A DNA stretch of 64,000 nt from an uncultured Myxococcales bacterium (lineage in GTDB: Bacteria > Myxococcota_A > UBA9042), in NCBI GenBank assembly GCA_903955385.1, contig CAJBNH010000193.1:1-64000 (forward strand). The letters are read 5' to 3'. Positions 7,684-15,625 of the stretch are shown in pieces (position 1 is the first letter of the stretch; each line of letters begins with the position of its first letter). The notes beneath the pieces are model-generated. The model was not told the origin of the DNA. It did not search any database and was given only the letters and a program-made list of their open reading frames with translations. The translations under genes were made by a program, and so were the position numbers.

Positions 7684-8628
7684 TTAGGGCACCCTCGCTT
7701 CAGACCGCCAGGCCGTCAGCACCCGCCCGGCCTCGGCAACGTCGCGTTGGATCTGCTCGATCAGAGCGCCCGGGCTTGCGAATTTTCGTTCATCGCGCAC
7801 CCGCGACACAAAGTGCAGGTGCACCTGCCGACCGTAGAGGTCGCCATGCCAGTCGAGGACGTGCGCTTCAATCTGCGGTCCCGCGTTCGCAAAGGTCGGT
7901 CGGCGCCCCGCGTTGGTCACGGCGTCCAGCAGCTGACCGTCGACTTCGAGCACGCACGCGTACACGCCCGGGGCCGGCTGGACCTGCCCCGATGCCGCCA
8001 GATTCGCCGTCGGAAACCCCAGCGTGCGACCACGCTTGTCGCCCTCGACCACCGCGCCACGCAGACAGAACGGCCTGCCCAGCAGCTCAGCAGCGTCCGC
8101 CACGTCGCCCCGCTGCACCGCCGCACGCACCCGCGACGACGAGACGATGCCGCCGCGCACCGTCACACCAGGAAAAACGGCCACTTGGCGCCCCATCTCT
8201 TCGCCGATCGCTTTCAGCAGCGCCACGTCCCCCTGCCCGGCGCGGCCAAAGCGCGTGTCGGGACCGGTCAGCAGCACCCGCGCCCCGAGCGTCTGGAACA
8301 GCACTTCGCGGGCAAACCACTCTGCGGGTCGGGCCGCCAACGCAAGGTCAAACGGCAGCACCAACGCGCGATCAACGCCGCACGCTTGCAGAGCCCGCAA
8401 CCGACCTTCCAGCGTGTCGATGGCGGGCGGAGCGGCTTGCGGGCGCAGCACTTGCAGCGGGTGCGGGTCGAAGGTGACGACGGTGACGGGACCTCCCATC
8501 CGGTCGGCAGCGGCTCGCAGCTGGCCCAGCAACGCTTGGTGTCCGACGTGCACGCCGTCGAAATTGCCGAAGCCGACGGCGGCGGGCCGGGGCTCGGTCT
8601 GGTCGGGAAGCTGGCGCAGGGTCTCCAA
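7684..8628 (-). CDS. ribF: Bifunctional riboflavin kinase/FAD synthetase (314 aa)
   Basis: RibF phosphorylates riboflavin to FMN and adenylylates FMN to FAD in the cytoplasm. The N-terminal FAD-synthetase half has GFGNFDGVHVGH (residues 19-30), then TFDPHP and VVSSSRVR-type signatures (here IVSSSRVRAAV). The C-terminal riboflavin kinase half has GDKRGRTLGFPTANL. A TTG at 8628 is chosen: GAGG lies nine bases before it and the resulting 314 aa matches family length; the open frame extends far upstream without family similarity. A good -35 box lies about 70 bases upstream of the start. Confidence 0.87.
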   Translation of the reverse strand: METLRQLPDQTEPRPAAVGFGNFDGVHVGHQALLGQLRAAADRMGGPVTVVTFDPHPLQVLRPQAAPPAIDTLEGRLRALQACGVDRALVLPFDLALAARPAEWFAREVLFQTLGARVLLTGPDTRFGRAGQGDVALLKAIGEEMGRQVAVFPGVTVRGGIVSSSRVRAAVQRGDVADAAELLGRPFCLRGAVVEGDKRGRTLGFPTANLAASGQVQPAPGVYACVLEVDGQLLDAVTNAGRRPTFANAGPQIEAHVLDWHGDLYGRQVHLHFVSRVRDERKFASPGALIEQIQRDVAEAGRVLTAWRSEARVP

Positions 8629-8673
8629 GGACGGGGCCTCGCTGCGGACCGGTTGGCCGCGGAAATGGCGCCG

Positions 8674-8702
8674 ATGGCATCGCAGACGGTGGCCGTTGTC
8701 AA
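8674..8702 (-). promoter_or_regulatory. Possible ribF-aroE promoter
   Basis: A perfect TTGACA (complement of 8697-8702) is followed after 17 bases by a poor -10 candidate, TGCCAT (complement of 8674-8679). The -35 match is strong and the -10 weak. Confidence 0.3.
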
Positions 8703-8753
8703 ACGCCAGCGGGGCTTGTGGACCCTTTCGTCGCTGTGTCGATCCGGGGGCCT

Positions 8754-8781
8754 TTTGCACCGCTTCCCCATCTGCTATAAG
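8754..8781 (+). promoter_or_regulatory. Predicted promoter of the PHP-like gene
   Basis: TTTGCA (8754-8759) and TATAAG (8776-8781) lie 16 bases apart. The predicted start near 8788 leaves a leader of about 260 bases before the GTG at 9051. Confidence 0.45.
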
Positions 8782-8787
8782 GTTCGG

Positions 8788-9050
8788 CTGCGAGGAGATC
8801 GGACCAGAGGTCCCCTTCCTCCGGCATTCACCGCACGGCCGCAGCAAACAGCGTCGTTTCGCCTCCAAACCGGGCGATCGGACCGTGCGGGGGATCGACT
8901 CAGGTTCGATCCTTGGTGGGTTTGCCACTCGAACGCACCGTTCATTGCCCGAACGCCTCGAACGAGACCCGGTCCTGGACCGATGCCGCTCGACGTCCGC
9001 CGCAACCTTTCCCTTACCGCTGACCCGTTGGAACCATGCAAGGAGATCGC
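8788..9050 (+). other. Long structured 5' leader, possible cis-regulatory RNA
   Basis: Between the predicted promoter and the PHP-like gene there is no convincing open frame, but four short perfect stems occur. They are GGACC/GGTCC at 8801-8813, nested inside GAGGA/TCCTC (8792-8821); GGATCGA/TCGATCC with a 7-base loop (8892-8912); GAACG/CGTTC (8931-8943); and CGGTC/GACCG (8970-8982). No known riboswitch class is recognised and there is no tRNA fold. GC-rich DNA makes short stems common, so the regulatory reading is tentative. Confidence 0.3.
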
Positions 9051-10388
9051 GTGATCCCCGCACTCATTGACCTGCACGTACGGCCGATGCCGAACGAACA
9101 GGGCCGTCAGGACATCGAACTGCTTGCCGTTCAGGCGCGCGATCAGGGCTTGGATGGGCTGGTCGTGATCGGAGACGACACGGCAGTCGACTTGGGCGAG
9201 ACCTCGGCCGTGTCGGACGCCACCGGCATCCAGCTCTTCTCCGGTGTCGCACTCGACTCGGACTTGGGCCAGCTGCTGTGCTATCCGCGCGAGATCGACG
9301 ACTGGTTCCGTGGCTGCGGCTGGCGCACCCTGGAACACTCCAACGGTGGCGAGCGGGCCGTGTACCGCGGTGCCGACGTCCTGCGTGCCTTTGCTGAGCG
9401 CGGCGGCGCCGTGGTGATGGGCGCACCGGATACGGCGAAGGTCCTGGAGCCGGTGGTCGACGACTCTGCGCGTCCGATTGGGGTCGCCGGTATTGTCGTC
9501 ACGGGCAGCTTGGACCCTGCCAGCGCGATCGACGATCGCACGCTGCTGTGGGCCCAAGGCGCGCGCATCGCCTGCGTGGGCGGCTCGGCGTCGGCGCCCG
9601 GTCAGGACCGCTTCGGCACCGTCGCCACCCTGTTCGCGGCGCCGCCGACCAATCAGGAAGCAATGGTCGAGGGCCTGCGCTCCGGTCGGGTGTGGCCCGT
9701 CGAGCTCGGACACGATCTCGCCCTGCGCAACACCGCTCCGGCCGCCCCTCGCAAGCCGGACAAGCCCGTCCTGCGTCCGGAAGAGGGCAACGTGCAGCCG
9801 CGGCCAGCCGTCGAGGCCCGCCAACTGCCGCTCGGCGTCGATGGCAACGTCGCGAATCGCCCGGTCAAGCCCGCCTTCGAGCAGCGCCCCAAGGAGGCTC
9901 GGCCGGTTCAGCCCGCCCCCGCCCCCAAGACCGAGAAGCGAGGCAAGGTCGATCCGTTCGAGCGCCCCGGCGACAACCGCGGCAACCGCCTGAACCGCGA
10001 AGAGGTCCGCCGCCAGCTCTTCGAGCCCACCGTCGAGGAAGCGCAGCCCACCTTCGACCCCGTCGCGGCGATGTACGGTCTGGACGGACGCCGCGCGCTG
10101 CGCAACTCGCACAAGACCGATACCGAACTGGATCGCATCAACGGCAATCGCTCGCGCGGGCCGGATCCGAATGTGATGTTCTCTCCCATTTTCGACGACA
10201 TGCGGCCAGAGCGGCAGATGATCTCGCTGCTGTTCTCACCCGCTGAGGAAAAGCGCGACCTCGAGGACAGCGTTGCACTGCGCTTTGCCCTGACGCACTT
10301 CAAGTCGGGCAACCTGCCGCCGCGCGATTCGGGTCCTGAGAAGCGCCGCGGGGGCGGTCGTCCGGTCCCGCGCCGTCGCGGTCGCTAG
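9051..10388 (+). CDS. PHP-like protein with Pro/Lys-rich linker and basic tail (445 aa)
   Basis: Residues 1-215 resemble the PHP phosphoesterase fold: an initial IDLHV motif (Asp7, His9), a GLDGLVVIGDD strand, and a region ending in GRVWPVEL. Most metal-ligand His residues of active PHP enzymes are missing, so catalysis is doubtful. Residues 220-310 form a low-complexity Pro/Lys/Arg/Glu linker. The remaining 130 residues are unrecognised and end in a strongly basic RRGGGRPVPRRRGR stretch that could bind nucleic acid. The GTG start at 9051 is chosen over the ATG at 9036 because AAGGAG sits five bases before it. The stop overlaps the convergent aroA stop by four bases. Confidence 0.6.
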   Translation: MIPALIDLHVRPMPNEQGRQDIELLAVQARDQGLDGLVVIGDDTAVDLGETSAVSDATGIQLFSGVALDSDLGQLLCYPREIDDWFRGCGWRTLEHSNGGERAVYRGADVLRAFAERGGAVVMGAPDTAKVLEPVVDDSARPIGVAGIVVTGSLDPASAIDDRTLLWAQGARIACVGGSASAPGQDRFGTVATLFAAPPTNQEAMVEGLRSGRVWPVELGHDLALRNTAPAAPRKPDKPVLRPEEGNVQPRPAVEARQLPLGVDGNVANRPVKPAFEQRPKEARPVQPAPAPKTEKRGKVDPFERPGDNRGNRLNREEVRRQLFEPTVEEAQPTFDPVAAMYGLDGRRALRNSHKTDTELDRINGNRSRGPDPNVMFSPIFDDMRPERQMISLLFSPAEEKRDLEDSVALRFALTHFKSGNLPPRDSGPEKRRGGGRPVPRRRGR

Positions 10389-11704
10389 CTCAACGACTCG
10401 CCTAGCTCGGCAAACCCGGGAAACGACGTCGCAACGGCCGACCAGCCCGTCACGTCGACCCGTTCTGCCCCCACCCAGCCCGCAACCGCCGCCGTCATCG
10501 CCATGCGGTGATCCAGGCCAGCGTCAAACGCCGTCGCTTGCAGCAACGCTGCCGACCCCAGGCCGTGGATCGTCAGTTCTTCTGCGCCTTCCTCGACCTG
10601 CACGCCCAGTGACTGCAGCAGGTGCGCTGTGCGCGCGAGTCGGTCGGACTCCTTGACGCGCAGCTCAGCCAGCCCGCGAAAACAGCTGACGCCTTCCGCA
10701 CCTGCAGCCGCCAGCGCCAGGATCGGCAGCTCGTCGATGGTCCCCGGCACCTCGTCGGGGTCGAGATCGGTCGCGTGCAGCGCCGAGGTCCGCGCCCACA
10801 GCGACCCCACCGGCTCGCCCCCCACCTCGCTGTGCGGATCGACCTCCACGCGCGCGCCCATGCGCTCGAGCACGCGCAGAAAGCCCACGCGCCCGGGATT
10901 CAGGCACACGCCGTTGACCCTGAGGTCGCCCCGAGGGTGCAGCAGCGCGGCGACGATCAGGAAGGCCGCGCTCGACGGGTCGCCTGCGACGGCGTAGCGA
11001 CCCAACGGCGACAGCTCTGCGCGACGGATGCGATGGATGGTGCCGCGCGACTCGATCGGCGCTCCCATCGCCCGCAACATCCGCTCGGTGTGGTCGCGGC
11101 TGAGGTACGGCTCGCGCACGACCGTCTCGCCATCGGCCTGCAACCCCGCAAGCAGCAAGGCCGTTTTGACCTGGGCGCTGGCAACCGGCAGGTCGTGGTG
11201 CCGCCCTGTGAGCTCGGTGGCGATCACGGTCAAGGGAGCGCGGTCCCCGGGTCCCAAGTCGATCCGCGCGCCCATCTCTCGCAGGGGTCGCGCCACGCGC
11301 CCCATCGGCCGGCTGCGCAACGACTCGTCACCGGTAAGCACCGCGCGCAGCCCGCCCTGATCCAGACCGGCACCCGCCAGCACGCCGGTCAACAAACGCA
11401 GCGTGGTTCCTGAGTTGCCGCAGTCCAGCGGCTCGGTAGGCGTGTGCCACAACCTGGGCGAACGGCCGGAGACCCGCGTGACAGGGCCGCCGGAAGCGTG
11501 GGGCAAGAACTGAATGTCTACGCCCAGCGCGCGCAAGGCGGCGGCCGTGGATCGAACGTCACCACCTGTTCCCAAGCCGGTCACGTCGGTCGGGCCGTCA
11601 GCAAGGGCAGACAGCAGCAAGGCGCGGTGGGACAGGGACTTGTCGCCGGGCACGGTGGCGGTGCCTTCCAGACGGAGAAGCGGCCGGAAGGTGTGGACCG
11701 TCAT
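10385..11704 (-). CDS. aroA: 3-phosphoshikimate 1-carboxyvinyltransferase (EPSP synthase, 439 aa)
   Basis: AroA joins PEP to shikimate-3-phosphate to give EPSP, the sixth step of the shikimate pathway. Signature elements are in order: GDKSLSHRALLLSALADG, DCGNSGTTLRLL, TGDESLRSRPM, SAQVKTALLLAGL, and the catalytic DELPILALAAA. Length is normal. The start lies only 49 bases downstream of the predicted 3' end of the RNase P RNA gene on the same strand, with no obvious promoter between, so aroA may be transcribed by read-through from rnpB. The gene overlaps the convergent PHP-like gene by four bases at the stops. Confidence 0.93.
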   Translation of the reverse strand: MTVHTFRPLLRLEGTATVPGDKSLSHRALLLSALADGPTDVTGLGTGGDVRSTAAALRALGVDIQFLPHASGGPVTRVSGRSPRLWHTPTEPLDCGNSGTTLRLLTGVLAGAGLDQGGLRAVLTGDESLRSRPMGRVARPLREMGARIDLGPGDRAPLTVIATELTGRHHDLPVASAQVKTALLLAGLQADGETVVREPYLSRDHTERMLRAMGAPIESRGTIHRIRRAELSPLGRYAVAGDPSSAAFLIVAALLHPRGDLRVNGVCLNPGRVGFLRVLERMGARVEVDPHSEVGGEPVGSLWARTSALHATDLDPDEVPGTIDELPILALAAAGAEGVSCFRGLAELRVKESDRLARTAHLLQSLGVQVEEGAEELTIHGLGSAALLQATAFDAGLDHRMAMTAAVAGWVGAERVDVTGWSAVATSFPGFAELGESLS

Positions 11705-11753
11705 GCGCAGTGGCCCTGGCGCGATGGCGGGCGCGCCGAAGGAGGGAGAATTT

Positions 11754-12175
11754 GCGAGCCGCGGGTGGCCGTAAGCCGGGTTCTGTTCCGCGCATTCGTC
11801 GCCGAACGTGCGGTGGTGACCATTCGTCTACGAACGCTGTTGCCAGCGCCCTCTAGCGGTCTACCCGCAGGCTCGGACGGGCCGCCCTCCAGCCGCTTGC
11901 GCGGCGTATGCCTGCGATGGGACCTTGCTCCGGATGGGGTTTACCGAGAGCGACGTTACCGCCGCAATCCGTGCGCTCTTGCCGCACGCTTTCACCCTTG
12001 CGTCGCGGGCCACACCGAAGTGCAGCCGGGAACGCGGTTTGCTTTCTGTGGCACTTTCCCTGGGGTTACCCCCGCCGGCCGTTGACCGGCATCCCGCCCG
12101 GTGGAGCCCGGACTTTCCTCTGGCGGCACGGGACGAACCCGACCGCCAGCGGCCACCTGTCCACCCGCGACTCGC
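11754..12175 (-). ncRNA. rnpB: RNase P RNA, bacterial class A
   Basis: The reverse strand carries the conserved 5' core GAGGAAAGTCCGGGCTCC and near its end the 3' core ACAGAACCCGGCTTA. The terminal segments GCGAGTCGCGGGTGG and CCACCCGCGGCTCGC pair over 15 positions with one G-U pair, forming helix P1 and fixing both ends within a few bases. The length, about 422 nt, suits a class A RNA from a GC-rich genome. A candidate -10 box TTACCT (complement of 12184-12189) lies eight bases upstream of the predicted 5' end. The RNA is the catalytic part of RNase P, which trims tRNA 5' leaders. Confidence 0.95.
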
Positions 12176-12224
12176 AGCACGCAAGGTAACACGACGGCGG
12201 TCTGCGGGCGAGCGAGCAACGGCC

Positions 12225-13313
12225 TCAGGAGCACGCGTTCTGGGCTGCGGCGCAGTAGGTGTTCATGCAGGACGTGCACTGCGGCGTGTCGTACTGGCAG
12301 TAGGAGCCGCACTTCTGCGACTGGCACTGCACCAGCGTGTCGATGGCTTGCTGAGCCTGTGTCGTGCCTTTCGCCTTGCACGCTTGGGCGCACTCGGTGG
12401 TCGTGCACTTGGCGGCGCAGGTGAGGATCCCTTGGCAGGACAAGCCGGTAGACGTACCGCCGAAACACTTCTGCCACGAGGGGTTGCAGTAGGTTTGGGC
12501 GCACGTGTTCTGCGCGCTGCCGGTCTGCGCGCCGCACTTCAACGCCACGCAAGCCATCAGGCCGTAGTAGTCGGTGGCGGCTGCGACGCTGGCTTGGGCA
12601 TGGCAATTTGTGTTGCAGACCGCACTGGTCCCGCAGCCGCCCAAGCACGAGTTCAGCTGGGAACAGGTGCCAGAGCCCGAGCCCATGCACGCCGCCTGCT
12701 CCGCACCGCAGTAGGTGTACAGGCAGAACATCGTCTCGCTGTACTGGCCCGAGTCGTAGATCGCCTTGCAGGTCGCGGTGATGCAGGTGGTCAGGGTCGA
12801 TAGCTGCAGCTGCGCTGTCGCCGTTCCCTGCGAGAGACAAAGGTCCTTGCACGCGGTCGCCCCGACAGGGCACTGACCGATGCAGCCCGTGATCTGGGCA
12901 CACGTCAGCGTCCCGGTCGGCGCGGCGGTGTCGGTATCGACAACCTCTGCCACGTCTTGGGCATTCGCGTCGACGTCGGGGGTGTCTGCTGGCGTGAAGG
13001 CATCCTCGACGTCGGGGATGTCCGCTGGCGTCGGCACATCGTCCGTCGCAGCTGCATCGGGCGTCTCCGCACTGTCGACCGCGTCGGTGTCGAAACCGAA
13101 ATGCACGTCGGTGGGCGCGCAGGCGATGACCTTGCAGCTGATCGGGTCGACGCAGACGACAGCGCCCAGACAGGCGCCGCACTGCCCGGTCGAGGGGTCC
13201 GTGCAGACGATCCCCCCGTTGCCCTGCAGCTGCTCTGAGCAGGCGAGTGCTCCGAACGCAACGGCGCAGGCGACCAACACGGCGGTGGGCGGGCGGACCT
13301 GACGCGCGGGCAT
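12225..13313 (-). CDS. Cys-rich secreted lipoprotein with Asp/Pro repeat linker (362 aa)
   Basis: The N-terminal signal ends in a lipobox-like FGALAC, so the mature protein is probably a lipoprotein processed by LspA. After a short Cys-rich segment, residues 73-130 or so form an Asp/Thr/Pro/Ala-rich stretch containing near-repeats (TPADIPDVED, TPADTPDVDA). The C-terminal 230 residues hold about 30 of roughly 39 cysteines in a spacing suggesting tandem small disulfide-rich units. Such architectures are typical of surface lipoproteins in Myxococcota and relatives. The ATG at 13313 has only a weak AGG upstream. No enzymatic motif is visible and the function is unknown. Confidence 0.7.
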   Translation of the reverse strand: MPARQVRPPTAVLVACAVAFGALACSEQLQGNGGIVCTDPSTGQCGACLGAVVCVDPISCKVIACAPTDVHFGFDTDAVDSAETPDAAATDDVPTPADIPDVEDAFTPADTPDVDANAQDVAEVVDTDTAAPTGTLTCAQITGCIGQCPVGATACKDLCLSQGTATAQLQLSTLTTCITATCKAIYDSGQYSETMFCLYTYCGAEQAACMGSGSGTCSQLNSCLGGCGTSAVCNTNCHAQASVAAATDYYGLMACVALKCGAQTGSAQNTCAQTYCNPSWQKCFGGTSTGLSCQGILTCAAKCTTTECAQACKAKGTTQAQQAIDTLVQCQSQKCGSYCQYDTPQCTSCMNTYCAAAQNACS

Positions 13314-13449
13314 GGCAGGACCTGGGTGAGAGACGGTGAAAAGCGGAGCGCCAGCGGCGAACACCCAGCATAACGGACGTGGCAGATCCCGACAACGCCG
13401 CTTGGGACAAGCACTTCCTCCCGCGCAGCCGGGGGCGCAGGGGCAAGCG

Positions 13450-13478
13450 CCGACAAGTCGCTGCGGGTGCGGTATCCT
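13450..13478 (+). promoter_or_regulatory. Predicted promoter of the pseudouridine synthase operon
   Basis: CCGACA (13450-13455) and TATCCT (13473-13478) are 17 bases apart, about 66 bases before the GTG at 13545. Confidence 0.4.
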
Positions 13479-13544
13479 GCGCGCCGTCTGGCCGACCAGA
13501 CGACAAGCCCGACGGGTCATGTGCCACCGAACTCGAGGAAGCGC

Positions 13545-14231
13545 GTGCAGATCCTGTTCGACGACAACCACTTGTTGGTGGTCTACAAGCCCGGTGGGCT
13601 GCCCGTGCAGGCCGATGCGACCGGCGACCCCGACCTGCTGACGCTGGGCAAGCAGTGGGTAGCACAGCGATTCGCCAAGCCCGGCAACGTGTATCTGGGC
13701 TTGGTGCACCGGCTGGACCGCCCGGCGCGCGGCGTGGTGGTGCTGGCGCGCACGTCCAAGTCGGCCTCGCGGCTGTCCGAGCAGTTTCGCACCCGCTCGG
13801 TCGAGAAGACCTATCAGATCGTGGTGTTGGGGCGTCCGCGCGAGGACGAGGGCAAGCTCGAGCACTGGCTGGTCCCCGGCGAGTCCGGCACACGCGTGGG
13901 TCGAACGGGGGAAGGCCAGCGGGCCGAGCTGGACTACCGTGTGGTCGAGACGCGCGGCGAAACGACGCTATGCGAGGTCCGCCTGCACACCGGCCGAAAG
14001 CATCAGATCCGCGTGCAGTTTGCCGCGATCGGTTGCCCGGTGCTGGGCGATCTGCGCTATGGCGCCCCGGCCCCGCTGCCCGACCGCTGCATCGCGCTGC
14101 TGGCGGCCCGCCTCTCGTTTGACCACCCGACCACCCGCGAACGCCTGACCTTCTCTGCACCTGAGCCGCCCGGCTGGCCTTGGCACCCGGACGAGACCGC
14201 GCAACGCAACGCCACGACAGGAGTTTCATGA
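13545..14231 (+). CDS. RluA-family RNA pseudouridine synthase (228 aa)
   Basis: Members isomerise specific uridines in rRNA or tRNA to pseudouridine. The hallmark HRLDRPARGVVVLA contains the catalytic Asp (Asp58). An N-terminal ILFDDNHLLVVYKPGGLPVQ and a later RKHQIRVQFAAIGCPVLGD complete the RluA-type core. There is no S4 domain, so this is a short RluA/RluC-D-like member and the target site cannot be told. The GTG at 13545 has GAGGAA just upstream; an in-frame GTG at 13521 lacks such a site. The stop overlaps the CitE-like gene start (ATGA). Confidence 0.85.
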   Translation: MQILFDDNHLLVVYKPGGLPVQADATGDPDLLTLGKQWVAQRFAKPGNVYLGLVHRLDRPARGVVVLARTSKSASRLSEQFRTRSVEKTYQIVVLGRPREDEGKLEHWLVPGESGTRVGRTGEGQRAELDYRVVETRGETTLCEVRLHTGRKHQIRVQFAAIGCPVLGDLRYGAPAPLPDRCIALLAARLSFDHPTTRERLTFSAPEPPGWPWHPDETAQRNATTGVS

Positions 14232-15466
14232 GCGAGTTCGAGTCTTTGCGCGACGAGATCCGCCAAGCCCAAGCGCGCCACCGGGCCATCCCCGAGCACG
14301 TCCGCGGCCTGCATGTGCCGTATTCGCGGCGAGGCGAGCTGTCGATTCCGGCCTTCAAGATGGCGGCGGGCGGCAACCCCGCGACCGACGGACGGGCGAC
14401 CAGCCTGAAGCTGATGGCCAAGGCCTCCCAGCTTCCCGTGGACTTCTTCTTCTACGATCTCGAGGACGCCGCCCCCGACCAGCCGGAGTACAAGCGCTGG
14501 GCCCGCCAGTTCGTCGTCGAGGCCTTGCGAACCCACGACTTCGGCGAGCGCGTGGTGGCTTTTCGCCCCAACAACATCCGCACCGCCTACTTCGAGGACG
14601 ACGTCGTCGAGGTGCTGCGCGGCGCGGGCGACCGCCTTCACGCTCTCGTCATTCCGAAGAGCGAGACCGCGGAAGAGGTTGCGGACGTCGCGCGGATTGT
14701 GCGCCGGGTGCAGGAGAAGTGCGGTCACGCCAACCGCCTGCGTCTGGAGGTGCTGATCGAGAGCCCGAGGGCCCTGATGCAGGCGCAACAGATCGCGGCG
14801 GTGCCCGAGGTTGCAGCCCTTGCATTCGGCGCTTGGGACTTCGCGCGCACCGTCGGCGGCGAGGTCGATGCCCAGACTTGGCTTCGGGATCAGGCGGTTG
14901 CCCGTCAGCTGCTGCCGATCGTGGCCGCGTCGGAGGGCAAGGAGGCCGTCGACGCCGTGACGGGCACGCTGCCGATCCGCCCGACCAAGCCCCAAGGGCT
15001 CAGCGACGCGGACTACCAGGCGGCCCTGGATTCCCCTGCCCCCGAGAGGTTGGACAACTGGCGCTACCCTGCTGAATTCTTGGACAAGGCAAGAGCTCGC
15101 CGTGACGCCCTGGACCTGTGCGCGCGCGACGCGCACGACGCGCGTGCGGTCGGCTTTGCCGGCAAGTGGATCCTGCACCCAGACCAAATTGACGCGATTC
15201 AAGGCGCTTGGGTGCCGACGCGCGACCGGGCTCTTGCGGCGCTGGCACTGGCGGTTGCCTACACACGGGCGGCGCTGCACGGCTCTGGTGCTGAGCTGGA
15301 CGGCGGACGACTGGCCGACAAGGCCGTCGTCGGCACCGACTGGTGGATCGTGCAGAACGCCCTGAAGGGCGGGGTGTTGCGAGACGCGGACTTCGCCGCC
15401 AGCGGCTTCACGCTGGAGCAGTTGCGGCGCACGGTCGTCACCCGCGACGAGCAGTTGGGCGCCTGA
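14228..15466 (+). CDS. HpcH/HpaI aldolase/citrate lyase beta (CitE)-like protein (412 aa)
   Basis: This superfamily cleaves or forms carbon-carbon bonds of CoA thioesters and related acids at a metal-bound pyruvate/acetyl enolate. Visible family features are FYDLEDAAPD (metal region), VIPKSETAEEV, LIESPRALM with a conserved Glu, LAFGAWDFA, and near the end GKWILHPDQIDAI, characteristic of CitE and malyl-CoA lyase types. At 412 aa it is longer than CitE (about 290 aa), with extra segments at both ends. Translationally coupled to the pseudouridine synthase by a four-base overlap. Substrate unknown; malyl-CoA, methylmalyl-CoA or citramalyl-CoA are possible. Confidence 0.75.
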   Translation: MSEFESLRDEIRQAQARHRAIPEHVRGLHVPYSRRGELSIPAFKMAAGGNPATDGRATSLKLMAKASQLPVDFFFYDLEDAAPDQPEYKRWARQFVVEALRTHDFGERVVAFRPNNIRTAYFEDDVVEVLRGAGDRLHALVIPKSETAEEVADVARIVRRVQEKCGHANRLRLEVLIESPRALMQAQQIAAVPEVAALAFGAWDFARTVGGEVDAQTWLRDQAVARQLLPIVAASEGKEAVDAVTGTLPIRPTKPQGLSDADYQAALDSPAPERLDNWRYPAEFLDKARARRDALDLCARDAHDARAVGFAGKWILHPDQIDAIQGAWVPTRDRALAALALAVAYTRAALHGSGAELDGGRLADKAVVGTDWWIVQNALKGGVLRDADFAASGFTLEQLRRTVVTRDEQLGA

Positions 15467-15470
15467 CGAG

Positions 15471-15510
15471 GCGGAGGCGCCAGGCCCGCGCTGAGGGCCC
15501 GCCGCTCCGC
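15471..15510 (+). terminator. GC-rich stem-loop after the CitE-like gene
   Basis: GCGGAG (15471-15476) pairs with CTCCGC (15505-15510), enclosing GGCCC/GGGCC with a 7-base loop. There is no T-run, so an intrinsic terminator is uncertain; it may instead protect the mRNA 3' end. Confidence 0.3.
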
Positions 15511-15562
15511 ACAAAGACTCCACGTGTTTCCAAGATGTTACCTGCGTTGACCAAGCGGCGGG

Positions 15563-15592
15563 TTGCGAGGCGGGCGCGGGGCGGTGCATGCT
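15563..15592 (+). promoter_or_regulatory. Predicted promoter of the SpeD-like gene
   Basis: TTGCGA (15563-15568) and CATGCT (15587-15592) with an 18-base spacer, about 30 bases before the ATG at 15626. Confidence 0.4.
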
Positions 15593-15625
15593 CTTGCCCC
15601 CCAACGCCCTTGGACTGGTGAACCG

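Noticed and set aside
8867-8927. A possible tRNA suggested by GGTTCGATCC followed by CCA at 8925
   Set aside because: The potential acceptor strands are only about 57 bases apart, no D-arm or anticodon arm can be drawn, and the T-stem has two G-U pairs. The same bases form a simple 7-base-pair hairpin.
7684-9063. Longer ribF reading frame starting near 9063
   Set aside because: The extra 145 codons are antisense to the predicted leader and carry no RibF similarity. The shorter TTG start gives the usual length.
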